Assembly (NCBI GenBank): GCA_023398855.1
Contig: JAEWRS010000038.1
Span: 1 to 9,432 of the forward strand
Direction of reading: 5' to 3'
DNA: 9,432 nt
Source: Bacillota bacterium
GTDB taxonomy: Bacteria; Bacillota; Clostridia; Lachnospirales; Lachnospiraceae
Part shown: one piece after another, positions 1-7,053 of the stretch
Position numbering within the stretch: the first letter of the stretch is position 1
Layout of the letters: each line of letters begins with the position of its first letter
Notes under the pieces: generated by a model
The model's database searches: none
Told to the model about the DNA's origin: nothing
What the model saw: only the letters and a program-made list of their open reading frames with translations
Program-made: the position numbers and the translations under genes

Positions 1-1
1 G

Positions 2-763
2 GAGTCAAACAAAGCCTATATTGACAGGCAGCTGGAAATCGATATGGATGAAGTATTAAAAATCGTAGTCATGGGCCGGGCTGCCAGAAATACGGCTAAT
101 TTAAAAAACCGCCAGCCAATCGGTCAGATGTTCGTAAAAGCGCCTCACGTTCTCCCGGTCTTTTACCAGGAGATCATTGAAGAGGAGTTAAACGTAAAAC
201 AGGTGGTATTTACTGATGATGTAAGAGATTTCACATCCTACAGCTTTAAGCCTCAGTTAAAAACCGTTGGCCCGAAATACGGAAAGCAGCTGGGAGATAT
301 TAAAAAGGCTCTTTCAGAGATCAACGGCAATGAGGCCATGGACACCTTAAATGAAACAGGTGCTCTTACCTTTTCATTTGGCGGAACTGAAGTTGTGCTC
401 ACCAGGGAAGATCTTCTCATTGACACGGCTCAGACGGATGGCTATGTTGCAGAGGGGGACAATTCCATCACCGTTGTTTTAGATACCAATCTGACCCCCG
501 GGCTTTTGGCAGAGGGCTTTGTGCGTGAACTGATCAGCAAGATCCAGACCATGCGGAAGGAAGCCGGGTTTGAGGTAACGGATCACATTGTGGTATACAG
601 CAAGGGAAATGAAAAAATTGCCGGTATATTAAAGCTTCACGAAGAAGAAGTAAAAAGTGAGGTACTTGCGGAAAACATCGTCCTGGAAACCCTGGGCGGT
701 TATGTGAAAGAATGGAATATAAACGGCGAAAATGTAACCATGGGTGTGGAAAAGTTCCAGTAA
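2..763 (+). CDS. ileS: Isoleucyl-tRNA synthetase, C-terminal part (5' end outside window)
   Basis: Charges tRNA-Ile with isoleucine in the cytoplasm. The reading frame is open from base 2 to a TAA at 761-763, giving about 253 residues; an internal ATG at 44 is not the start. The visible part covers the end of the anticodon-binding helical domain, with the characteristic run GRAARNTANLKNRQPIGQM, followed by the C-terminal domain with ELNVKQVVF and a LAEGFVRELISKIQTMRKEAGF segment. There is no cysteine anywhere in this part, so the C-terminal zinc finger of the short (IleS1) bacterial enzymes is absent. This points to the longer IleS2 or eukaryote-like type; that subtype is inferred. The catalytic domain (HIGH, KMSKS) and any T-box leader lie upstream of the window. 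glgP follows after a 21-base gap without a terminator, so the two are probably co-transcribed. Confidence 0.93.
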   Translation, partial: ESNKAYIDRQLEIDMDEVLKIVVMGRAARNTANLKNRQPIGQMFVKAPHVLPVFYQEIIEEELNVKQVVFTDDVRDFTSYSFKPQLKTVGPKYGKQLGDIKKALSEINGNEAMDTLNETGALTFSFGGTEVVLTREDLLIDTAQTDGYVAEGDNSITVVLDTNLTPGLLAEGFVRELISKIQTMRKEAGFEVTDHIVVYSKGNEKIAGILKLHEEEVKSEVLAENIVLETLGGYVKEWNINGENVTMGVEKFQ

Positions 764-784
764 ACGGTTAGGAGGTCTTGTAGT

Positions 785-3247
785 ATGAGTATGGGATTTG
801 ATAAGGAAACCTTTAAAAAAAGTGTTCTGTTTAATATGAAAAATGTATTCCGTAAGACGGTTGACGAGGCAACTCCGGAGCAAATGTACCAGGCAGTGGC
901 CTATGCGGTAAAGGATGTAGTCATAGACGAATGGATCGCTACCCATAAAGAGTATGAGAAGCAGGATGTAAAGACTCTGTATTACCTGTCAATGGAATTT
1001 CTCATGGGCCGGGCTCTTGGCAACAACGTAATAAGCTTAATGGCTCAGCAGGAGGTAAAGGAAGTCTTAGAAGAACTGGGGTTTGATTTAAACGTCATTG
1101 AGGACCAGGAACCTGATCCGGCTCTTGGAAACGGGGGGCTGGGCCGTCTTGCGGCCTGCTTCCTGGACTCCCTGGCAACCCTTGGCTATCCTGCCTACGG
1201 CTGCGGCATCCGTTATCGCTATGGCATGTTCAAGCAGAAAATTGAAGGTGGCTATCAGGTGGAAGTTCCTGATGACTGGCTGAAGAACGGCTATCCTTTT
1301 GAGCTTCGCCGTGGGGAGTATGCCACTGAAGTAAAATTTGGTGGCTATGTGAATACTGTTTGGGAAAATGGAAGAGAACACTTTATCCATGAGGGTTATC
1401 AGTCTGTTATGGCTGTTCCCTATGACATGCCCATTGTGGGATATGGAAACAACGTTGTAAATACCTTAAGGATCTGGGATGCCCAGGCCGTTAATACGTT
1501 TAGCCTGGATTCCTTTGACAGGGGCGATTACCAGAAGGCCGTTGAACAGGAAAACCTGGCGAAAACCATTGTGGAGGTTCTTTATCCCAACGACAACCAT
1601 TATGCAGGAAAAGAGCTGCGCTTAAAGCAGCAGTATTTTTTCATTTCCGCCAGCGTGCAGAGAGCTGTTATGAAGTACATGGAAAAACATGACGACATAC
1701 ATAAGTTCTATGAAAAAACAGTTTTCCAGCTAAATGATACTCATCCGACGGTTGCAGTTCCTGAACTTATGCGAATTCTGCTGGACGATTACAGCTTAAG
1801 CTGGGATGAAGCGTGGGAGATCACGACTAAGACCTGTGCCTACACCAATCATACCATTATGTCGGAGGCCCTGGAAAAATGGCCGATTGAACTGTTTTCC
1901 AGGCTGCTTCCGAGAATCTACCAGATCGTGGAAGAGATCAACCGCAGATTCCAGCAAAGAATCATGGAAATGTATCCGGGCAATCAGGAAAAACTCCGCA
2001 AAATGGCCATTGTTTACGATGGCCAGGTCCGAATGGCCAATCTGGCAATTGTAGGAGGCTTTTCGGTAAACGGTGTTGCAAGGCTCCACACAGAGATTTT
2101 AAAGAATCAGGAATTAAGAGATTTTTACCAGCTGATGCCGGATAAATTCAATAATAAAACCAACGGAATCACCCAGAGACGGTTCCTTCTCCATGGAAAT
2201 CCTCTGTTGGCCCAATGGGTCACGGGAAAAATCGGCGATGACTGGATCACTAATTTGTCTCATATTCACCGCCTGGCAATCTATGGGGAAGACCCAAGGT
2301 GCAGGCAGGAGTTTATGGATATCAAGTACCAGAATAAGGTGCGCCTGGCAAAGTATATTAAAGAGCATAACGGGATTGATGTGGATCCCAGATCCATGTT
2401 TGATGTGCAGGTAAAGCGCCTTCACGAATACAAGCGGCAGCTGATGAATATCCTTCATGTCATGTATTTGTATAATCAGCTGAAGGATAACCCAAACCTT
2501 GATATTATGCCAAGAACCTTTTTGTTCGGTGCAAAGGCAGCGGCAGGTTATAAGCGTGCAAAGCTGACCATTAAGCTTATTAATGCTGTGGCTGATGTAA
2601 TTAATAATGACAGAAGCATTGGCAACAAGATTAAAGTAGTTTTCATTGAAGATTATAAAGTGTCCAATGCGGAGATCATCTTTGCTGCGGCCGATGTCAG
2701 TGAGCAGATTTCTACTGCAAGCAAGGAAGCTTCGGGCACGGGAAACATGAAATTCATGTTAAACGGCGCCCTGACCCTTGGTACAATGGATGGCGCCAAT
2801 GTGGAAATTGTTGAAGAAGTGGGAGCGGAGAATGCCTTTATTTTTGGTATGTCCTCAGACGAGGTCATCCGCTACGAGAACGAAGGCGGATATAATCCAA
2901 TGGAAATTTTCAACAATAACTATGAGATCCGCAGAGTACTCATGCAGCTGATCAACGGCTACTATTCACCCCAGAATCCGGAACTGTTCCGGGATATTTA
3001 TAATTCCTTATTAAATACCCAGAGCAGCGACCGTGCTGATACGTATTTTATTTTAAAGGATTTTCCGTCCTATGCAGAAGCACAGCGCCGGGTGGACCAG
3101 GCATACAGGGATGAAACCTGGTGGTCAAAGGCTGCCATCTTAAATGTGGCATGCAGTGGTAAGTTTACCTCGGATCGAACCATCGAGGAATATGTAGCAG
3201 ATATCTGGCACCTGGAAAAGGTAAAAGTGGAGCTGGAAGAAGAGTAG
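785..3247 (+). CDS. glgP: Glycogen/maltodextrin (alpha-glucan) phosphorylase
   Basis: Cytosolic GT35 enzyme that removes glucose from the non-reducing ends of alpha-1,4-glucans with phosphate, giving glucose-1-phosphate. The 820-residue product is the normal family length and appears complete. Near the N-terminus it has the active-site signature PALGNGGLGRLAACFLDSLA. The pyridoxal-phosphate signature EASGTGNMKFMLNGALTLGT lies near residue 650, with the PLP Schiff-base lysine at about K656. QLNDTHPT and VKRLHEYKRQ are also family hallmarks. The start at 785 is set by AGGAGG at 770-775, nine bases upstream; a second in-frame ATG at 791 is less well placed. It follows ileS closely and ends at its own terminator. 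Choice between glycogen and maltodextrin as main substrate cannot be made from sequence, and no other glycogen genes are in view. Confidence 0.97.
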   Translation: MSMGFDKETFKKSVLFNMKNVFRKTVDEATPEQMYQAVAYAVKDVVIDEWIATHKEYEKQDVKTLYYLSMEFLMGRALGNNVISLMAQQEVKEVLEELGFDLNVIEDQEPDPALGNGGLGRLAACFLDSLATLGYPAYGCGIRYRYGMFKQKIEGGYQVEVPDDWLKNGYPFELRRGEYATEVKFGGYVNTVWENGREHFIHEGYQSVMAVPYDMPIVGYGNNVVNTLRIWDAQAVNTFSLDSFDRGDYQKAVEQENLAKTIVEVLYPNDNHYAGKELRLKQQYFFISASVQRAVMKYMEKHDDIHKFYEKTVFQLNDTHPTVAVPELMRILLDDYSLSWDEAWEITTKTCAYTNHTIMSEALEKWPIELFSRLLPRIYQIVEEINRRFQQRIMEMYPGNQEKLRKMAIVYDGQVRMANLAIVGGFSVNGVARLHTEILKNQELRDFYQLMPDKFNNKTNGITQRRFLLHGNPLLAQWVTGKIGDDWITNLSHIHRLAIYGEDPRCRQEFMDIKYQNKVRLAKYIKEHNGIDVDPRSMFDVQVKRLHEYKRQLMNILHVMYLYNQLKDNPNLDIMPRTFLFGAKAAAGYKRAKLTIKLINAVADVINNDRSIGNKIKVVFIEDYKVSNAEIIFAAADVSEQISTASKEASGTGNMKFMLNGALTLGTMDGANVEIVEEVGAENAFIFGMSSDEVIRYENEGGYNPMEIFNNNYEIRRVLMQLINGYYSPQNPELFRDIYNSLLNTQSSDRADTYFILKDFPSYAEAQRRVDQAYRDETWWSKAAILNVACSGKFTSDRTIEEYVADIWHLEKVKVELEEE

Positions 3248-3254
3248 AATCATA

Positions 3255-3289
3255 AAAACGATCACACCTATTTGTGTGGTCGTTTTTTT
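3255..3289 (+). terminator. Intrinsic terminator of glgP
   Basis: A hairpin starts eight bases after the glgP stop. CACAC (3263-3267) pairs with GTGTG (3274-3278) and the stem continues through a T-G wobble, then ACG with CGT, then A-T pairs; the loop is six bases (3268-3273). The 3' arm runs into seven T at 3283-3289. It ends the ileS-glgP unit. It also appears to be the landing site of the group II intron that begins at 3294. Confidence 0.88.
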
Positions 3290-3625
3290 AGTTGTGCGCC
3301 TTGTAGCAAGCCACCAGTGCTCCTAGGTGACTGATTGTGCTGAAGCGAGGTATGCCTATGTGAAATAGGTGCAAATTAACAGTCCGTAACATTAAGTGAA
3401 TTCTGTAGCATCGTTACCCTAGACCTCGAAAGAGGGCAAGAGGGAGTCGCGTCATTGACTTTCTGATGAAGACCATGGAAGACGTGAAGATACTGGAAAA
3501 ACAACGTTGAACAACCCTTCGGTGTAGAGGAAGCCCATAGTATCTACGAACCACTGATAACACAAACAGTGGGAGAAAAGGGACTCTGGTTTAATCATGA
3601 TTAACGGGGAGGTAAGGGAAAGCAC

Positions 3626-4281
3626 ATGCCTGATAAAGGGCAACAACATTCAATAGAAAAATCATGTCAACTTCAACGTAATCTATACCTAGCAGCCAAA
3701 AAGAATAAGCAGCGCAGATTTCATGCGTTGTATGACCGTGTCTATCGCCTGGATATATTGTGGCGGGCATGGAAAGAAGTAAGGAAAAACAAGGGAAGTG
3801 CTGGTATTGACGGCATAACCTTTGAGATGATTGAGGAGTATGGAGTGGAAGAATACCTGTTTAATATTCAAGAAGAATTAGTGACAGAAGAATTCTTAAT
3901 CTATGTCGATATGGCTACAGACAGGAGTTATTGAAAACGGCAAATATAGCAAAACGAAGAAATCCAGACAAATCTAAAAATTGGATAGTTAAAAAGTACT
4001 GGAAGAACCATAAAGGGAGAAGTTAGAGTTTTATGTCTGATAACAATATTTTATATTACATGCATAACATACCTATTCTTAGAAATTCCTAGTTGAGGAT
4101 AAATCCAAATCAATTTCTAGATTTAGAATACTTTGACAAGAGAGAAAAAGAGAGAAGATTCAAAAGACAAAAAGCTATGAAATCTAATAAAGCCGCGCTA
4201 ATCGGATATTATGCGTTAAAAATACGTGAGCGGTATGCGGTGAAAGTCGCACGTTCTGTTCTTAGGAGGGGGAAGGATTGA
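3626..4281 (+). pseudogene. Remnant of group II intron reverse transcriptase/maturase
   Basis: Three pieces of one intron-encoded protein survive in three different frames. The N-terminal piece (3626 to about 3895) reads RRFHALYDRVYRLDILWRAW, then KNKGSAGIDGITFEMIEEYG, typical of RT motif 0/1. A short middle piece (about 3909-3957) reads IWLQTGVIENGKYSKTK, which in intact proteins lies just before the TPQGG motif. The C-terminal piece (about 3931-4227) reads RRNPDKSKNWIVKKYWK and later YFDKREKERRFKRQKAMKSN, with in-frame TAG stops at 4024-4026 (where intact relatives would probably have Trp) and 4090-4092. The catalytic core with YADD, the thumb and most of the maturase domain are gone, so no active RT can be made here. 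The last codons of the C-terminal frame (to 4281) overlap ribozyme domains V and VI and are probably not protein. GGGGAGG at 3606-3612 may be the old ribosome binding site. Confidence 0.85.
4228..4261 (+). ncRNA. Group II intron domain V (catalytic hairpin)
   Basis: This 34-base element has the near-invariant layout of domain V: GAGC at the 5' side, the GTATGCGG stem strand, a GAAA tetraloop (TGAAAG), the CGCACG return strand, and GTTC at the 3' end, which pairs with GAGC. The lower stem is slightly weakened (GGTATG against CGTTCT), which may reflect decay. It lies 33 bases upstream of the domain VI stem loop, in the correct order. Confidence 0.85.
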
Positions 4282-4302
4282 GAAATCACTCCCCTATCCA
4301 AC
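4264..4302 (+). ncRNA. Group II intron domain VI and 3' end
   Basis: A hairpin follows domain V after two bases. GGGG (4269-4272) pairs with CCCC (4291-4294) and GATT (4276-4279) with AATC (4284-4287), closed by a four-base loop, with a small purine-rich internal loop between. This position and shape fit domain VI, which carries the branch-point adenosine. The tail TATCCAAC at 4295-4302 would hold the 3' splice site; the exact boundary is an estimate. Confidence 0.65.
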
Positions 4303-4469
4303 AGCGAAGAAGTTTCTGTAATGGAAGTACACTGTATTTTGGATTCTTCCTACTGGTGCGCAGTGGCGTGACACCTCCCGATTATGGGAACTGGAAGGCA
4401 GTACAACGCCGGTTTTTCCGTTGTCGCGACAACGGCATTTGGAAAAAGATTTGGGAAAAGATTCTTTAA
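4303..4469 (+). pseudogene. Fragment of IS5-type transposase gene (N-terminal domain)
   Basis: Translation gives the hallmark N-terminal segment of IS5-family (IS427-like, DUF4096-type) transposases in two frames. WILPTGAQWRD is read at 4340-4372 and PPDYGNWKAVQRRFFRCRDN, followed by GIWKKIWEKIL, at 4374-4466. In intact relatives these join as GAQWRD-x-PPDYGNWK, so a two-base deletion near 4373 explains the shift. The catalytic DDE domain is absent and no terminal inverted repeats were found. A stop follows at 4467-4469. The fragment begins directly at the intron 3' end, so either the intron sits beside an already truncated IS or a later deletion fused them. The RRSFCNG motif just upstream (4306-4326) may be further transposase sequence. 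Confidence 0.75.
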
Positions 4470-4608
4470 TAGGAGCAATTGTATTATCACAGATTTCTTT
4501 TATTTTTTGCATTCCCTCATATGCATCTATTACTTTGCGGTGGCTGTCAATTGTGTCTCCCTTTATTCCTACGAAGAATAAGCAAAATGCAGAAATGAAA
4601 ACATTTGA
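4470..4608 (-). other. Unidentified remnant downstream of the kinase gene
   Basis: This 139-base stretch lies between the IS fragment and the kinase stop. On the minus strand the kinase frame continues open after the TAG and reads a hydrophobic segment (FISAFCLFFVGIKGD) followed by IDSHRKVIDAYEGMQKIKE and ICDNTIAPIKE, before running into antisense IS sequence. No good start codon with a ribosome binding site is visible for this frame; a separate ATG just after the kinase stop gives only 11 residues. It may be the cut remains of a small membrane or exported protein encoded behind the kinase, or chance open frame. I do not recognise a family and see no terminator hairpin here. Confidence 0.3.
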
Positions 4609-5958
4609 CTATCCGTTTATTGCTTTTGCTACGTTTGTCTTTTCTTCAATTAGTTTTGGATAGAGCATTGCTTCTGCTTTAAAAAATGATTCAGCATCGC
4701 TATCATAGGTGTAGTATTGAAAGGTACCATCATATTTTTTAACTATTTTTTGGACCCGTTTTAATCCTATGCCATGTATGGATTTATCAGTTTTTGTAGT
4801 ATAGGCTGTTCCGTTTTGAAGATTGAGTTTCCCTTGATTGTAGGTATTAATAACAGTAATTGACAGTAAATTCTTATCATACGTCAATGTAAAATTTATT
4901 TTACGTTTGTTCTTTGGCAATTCGATGCATGCTTCCAAAGCATTATCTAAAAGATTACATAAAATAATTGTCAAATGAACTTGTTTAAATTCCAAGGGCT
5001 GAGATAAATGTACTTTTACATTAAATATAGTATCCTGGCGGTTTGCTAAATACAATTTGCTGTTAATCATTGTGTCTATAACAACATTGCCGCTGCGAAA
5101 GCTGGTTTCTATATCTTTTGTCATATCAATAAGAGTATCAACATAGTCTAATAGCTTATCTATTTGTCCGTGCTTAGCATATTCCGTAATAATTAAAAGA
5201 TAATTTTTTATGTCATGTTTTTGATCATGAAGACTATTCTGAAACTCCTGAATCAGCAAAGCTTGATTTTCATAAGCAATATTCTGCTGTTGCAGTATCA
5301 TATTTTCATACCTTAAGGTTTGATCTTTGAGCAATTTATTGTATAAATAAAATACAAGAATATTAATTGCAAACAGTATACAAATGGCTATAAGAATAAA
5401 TGATATATCTTTTATACCACCGTTTATGTATTCTTGATTAAATTTGTGCAAAATGTAAATGCTTCCGGAAGGAATCAGGAATACTGCTAACCAATATGTG
5501 TGTGGCAATTCGTAATCATGACTGCCAAAGAGTGGTTTTACTAATTTTACGATAATCAGCAGGGACGTCATGGAAATTATGATTCCAAGGCATGTAAGAG
5601 CGGTCTTCCCGGTTATTGCACTATAAGAAGATTTTGACACAATTGAGAGCAGGATAAGGGTGAATTCATCGCAAGCAATAATAAGAATATAAATAAATAC
5701 GGCTGCGAGAATACGTTTCAAGATTGATGAACGATAGAGAAAACCAATAGCGAAACAAATGCATAAATGAACAACTACATTTAGAGTTACATTAAATGCC
5801 TTAAAATAGATTATTGATGATATGATATAGTATAAAACATAGGCAAAGAACAATACCCTCTGAGAAAATCTCCTTGTACTTAAAAAATTATCAATGAATG
5901 TAAAAATGGAATATAAAAAGATTATATTAAATAGTAAATATGAAATAGTCACGGTCAT
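4609..5958 (-). CDS. AgrC-like GHKL sensor histidine kinase
   Basis: Predicted membrane receptor for the cyclic peptide made by the divergent AgrD/AgrB pair. The 449-residue protein has about six hydrophobic segments in residues 1-207, the usual sensor layout of AgrC-type kinases. A coiled linker (about 208-245) leads to the dimerisation helix with the motif QKHDIKNYLLIITEYAKHG; H248 is the likely phosphorylation site, matching the HDxxN pattern of AgrC. The GHKL ATPase domain follows, with an N box LCNLLDNALEAC (about 333-344) and a G box HGIGLKRVQ (395-403). The ATG overlaps the stop of the upstream response regulator as ATGA, so the two are translationally coupled. The tail after the ATPase domain is slightly extended (LIEEKTNVAKAING). 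The neighbouring AgrD/AgrB make the peptide-receptor role likely; binding itself is inferred. Confidence 0.93.
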   Translation of the reverse strand: MTVTISYLLFNIIFLYSIFTFIDNFLSTRRFSQRVLFFAYVLYYIISSIIYFKAFNVTLNVVVHLCICFAIGFLYRSSILKRILAAVFIYILIIACDEFTLILLSIVSKSSYSAITGKTALTCLGIIISMTSLLIIVKLVKPLFGSHDYELPHTYWLAVFLIPSGSIYILHKFNQEYINGGIKDISFILIAICILFAINILVFYLYNKLLKDQTLRYENMILQQQNIAYENQALLIQEFQNSLHDQKHDIKNYLLIITEYAKHGQIDKLLDYVDTLIDMTKDIETSFRSGNVVIDTMINSKLYLANRQDTIFNVKVHLSQPLEFKQVHLTIILCNLLDNALEACIELPKNKRKINFTLTYDKNLLSITVINTYNQGKLNLQNGTAYTTKTDKSIHGIGLKRVQKIVKKYDGTFQYYTYDSDAESFFKAEAMLYPKLIEEKTNVAKAING

Positions 5959-6707
5959 AAATTCTTTTCCTGCATCTTTCGTATATCGTAAAACTGCTTT
6001 CGCACGTTTTTTCTTTTTGGTCCACTAATACTTAAGGCCTTCCCATCAGACATAGTAACTTCCTCATAGGTAATTATTTGAACGTGGTGAAAATTTACCA
6101 ATGCTGATTGATGAATTAGTATAAAGTTGGACGAATAAAATTTTTGGTAGATGTCAAATAGCCTGACACGGTAAATGGTGTATGTGTGATCGGAGGTAGT
6201 GATACTAACACAGTGACTGCGTGAACTTTCCATATAGAGAATTTTAGATAGAGGGATACTCACAAGCCCTAATTTTGTATCTTTAAAAGAAAAGTTTAAG
6301 GATTGCTGTTTTTCCCATAGCCCGACCGCACTAAGCAGGGCTTCTTCAAATAGATTCGTTTCGATTGGCTTGGAAAGGAATCTATGCGTGTTAAATTGAA
6401 ATACTTCCTTTGCCCGGATGTCATAACAGGAAATATAGATCAAGATTGTATTATCGTTTTTAAAATGCTTTCGTAATTTTTCTGCAACATCAATACCACT
6501 TATTCCAACCATTTGAATATCCAATAATGCGATATCATAGGTCATACCGTTTTGTATATTCTGAAATAATTCTTCTCCACTGAAATAGCTATCCATAGAA
6601 AATGAAACGGGTATTTTTTCAAATACACCTGAAACTAAATCTTTGATTTGCCTAATATAAATATCTTCATCATCACAAATAACAATTCTTAACATGTTTT
6701 TTTTCAC
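5955..6707 (-). CDS. AgrA-like response regulator, REC plus LytTR
   Basis: Cytoplasmic partner of the kinase encoded immediately after it. In this 250-residue protein the receiver domain (about 5-125) has the acidic pocket D12/D13, phospho-acceptor D63 in ALLDIQMVG, S93 and K113 in LSKP. The C-terminal part (about 145-245) is a LytTR DNA-binding domain, seen from IPLSKILYMESSRSHCV, FILIHQSALVNFHHV and the basic GPKRKNVRKQF. LytTR regulators bind paired 9-10 bp sites about two helix turns apart, and such a pair occurs at 6883-6912 in front of agrDB. The start is GTG at 6707, preceded by AGGAGG at 6719-6724 on the minus strand; the ATG four codons later is too far from it. A good promoter lies at 6738-6766. 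Genes of this sort are often annotated agrA or a VirR/ComE relative. Confidence 0.93.
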   Translation of the reverse strand: MKKNMLRIVICDDEDIYIRQIKDLVSGVFEKIPVSFSMDSYFSGEELFQNIQNGMTYDIALLDIQMVGISGIDVAEKLRKHFKNDNTILIYISCYDIRAKEVFQFNTHRFLSKPIETNLFEEALLSAVGLWEKQQSLNFSFKDTKLGLVSIPLSKILYMESSRSHCVSITTSDHTYTIYRVRLFDIYQKFYSSNFILIHQSALVNFHHVQIITYEEVTMSDGKALSISGPKRKNVRKQFYDIRKMQEKNL

Positions 6708-6737
6708 TTGTGCTAATTCCTCCTCAGCTTATATGAA

Positions 6738-6766
6738 ATAATATCATAAAACTTAAATAGTGTAAA
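6738..6766 (-). promoter_or_regulatory. Sigma-A type promoter of the regulator-kinase operon
   Basis: On the minus strand TTTACA (6766-6761) and TATTAT (6743-6738) stand 17 bases apart, each one mismatch from the vegetative consensus. Transcription would begin near 6731, leaving a short leader with AGGAGG in front of the GTG start at 6707. The good match suggests expression without an activator, as is usual for a sensory operon. The palindrome at 6803-6828 lies some 37 bases upstream of the -35 element. Confidence 0.6.
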
Positions 6767-6802
6767 TGTATAAAATAAAAGCATGTAATCAGATAAAACG
6801 GA

Positions 6803-6828
6803 TATGTTCAATGAAGTCATTGAACATA
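6803..6828. repeat. Perfect palindrome in the divergent agr control region
   Basis: TATGTTCAATGA (6803-6814) and its exact reverse complement TCATTGAACATA (6817-6828) are separated by two bases. There is no T-tract on either side, and it lies between divergent promoters, so it reads as an operator for a dimeric protein rather than a terminator. The right arm contains ATTGAACA, a variant of the repeat unit that follows at 6832-6866. Confidence 0.7.
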
Positions 6829-6831
6829 ACT

Positions 6832-6866
6832 ATTGAATGATTGAATGATTGAACAATGATTGAATA
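6832..6866. repeat. Clustered ATTGAATG-type repeats
   Basis: The eight-base unit ATTGAATG occurs at 6832 and again at 6840, followed without gap by ATTGAACA at 6848, then after a three-base spacer ATTGAATA at 6859. Put another way, AATGATTGAA occurs three times (6836, 6844, 6855). Together with the palindrome arms this places six copies of the ATTGAA core within about 60 bases. A multi-site operator is possible; replication slippage of an AT-rich unit is the plain alternative. Confidence 0.65.
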
Positions 6867-6882
6867 ATCCGGAGGTCGAAAA

Positions 6883-6912
6883 ATAAGAGATTTTGGCGAA
6901 AAAATAAGAGAT
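6883..6912 (+). promoter_or_regulatory. Candidate LytTR binding site: direct repeats 21 bp apart
   Basis: ATAAGAGAT occurs at 6883-6891 and again at 6904-6912, a 21-bp period that places both on the same face of the helix. They lie in a longer near-duplicate (6877-6896 and 6897-6916, each starting CGAAAAA and ending GG). Two 9-bp half sites spaced this way upstream of a weak -35 is the known arrangement for AgrA/VirR-type LytTR regulators. The half-site sequence does not match the S. aureus AgrA or C. perfringens VirR consensus, so assignment to this regulator is inferred from geometry and position. Confidence 0.5.
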
Positions 6913-6924
6913 CTGGGATAAGCA

Positions 6925-6953
6925 CTTTTTTAAAAAAATAATTTTGATATACT
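6925..6953 (+). promoter_or_regulatory. Candidate promoter of agrDB
   Basis: TATACT at 6948-6953 is a good -10 element, but the sequence 17 bases upstream (CTTTTT at 6925-6930) is a poor -35. That combination suggests dependence on an activator, and the 21-bp-spaced direct repeats end 12 bases before the -35. Transcription from here would give a leader of about 170 bases before the agrD start. Confidence 0.45.
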
Positions 6954-7053
6954 GTATTTCAAATTAGATATTTCAGATGACTTATTGTAACAATGCGAAC
7001 ATAACGAGAATTCTGAAATGAGAAAACCATTGTTATCAGCATTTGGAAAGCTA

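Larger units (their letters stand above)
3294..4302 (+). mobile_element. Degenerate group II intron with internally deleted maturase gene
   Basis: The element begins with GTGCG, the usual 5' end of a group II intron, five bases after the glgP terminator T-tract. Bases 3294-3625 are non-coding and rich in short pairings (for example CCTC-GAAA-GAGG at 3423-3434), as expected for ribozyme domains I-III. A maturase reading frame starts at 3626 in the domain IV position. A clear domain V follows at 4228-4261 and a domain VI hairpin at about 4265-4295. The 3' end is placed near 4302 because transposase-like sequence starts next; the exact base is uncertain. At about 1.0 kb it is roughly half the length of an intron with a full maturase. 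Insertion behind an intrinsic terminator is the known habit of bacterial class C introns, but I could not assign the class from the maturase remains. Confidence 0.85.

Noticed and set aside
1088..2868. Several 60-115 residue frames on both strands inside glgP
   Set aside because: All are shadows of a full-length, well-conserved phosphorylase gene.
4093..4281. 62-residue frame that could be called a small protein
   Set aside because: It is the tail of the broken intron maturase frame read through ribozyme domain V (RERYAVKVARSVLRRG), not an independent gene; the same frame continues upstream past two TAG stops.
4278..4469. 63-residue frame with transposase similarity as an intact gene
   Set aside because: It begins inside intron domain VI and only its second half is transposase; the GAQWRD part lies in another frame, so it is a fragment.
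4294..4512. 72-residue minus-strand frame
   Set aside because: Most of it is antisense to the IS fragment and the intron end; only the first residues may reflect the remnant at 4470-4608.
6803..6828. Palindrome as a bidirectional terminator
   Set aside because: No T-tract on either side, low GC stem, and it lies between divergent promoters where no transcript is expected to end.
6832..6866. Short CRISPR-like or iteron array
   Set aside because: Units are only eight bases with no spacers of constant length, and no replication or cas gene is nearby.
6883..6912. Canonical AgrA or VirR box
   Set aside because: Spacing fits but the half-site sequence does not match either published consensus, so only a candidate site is reported.
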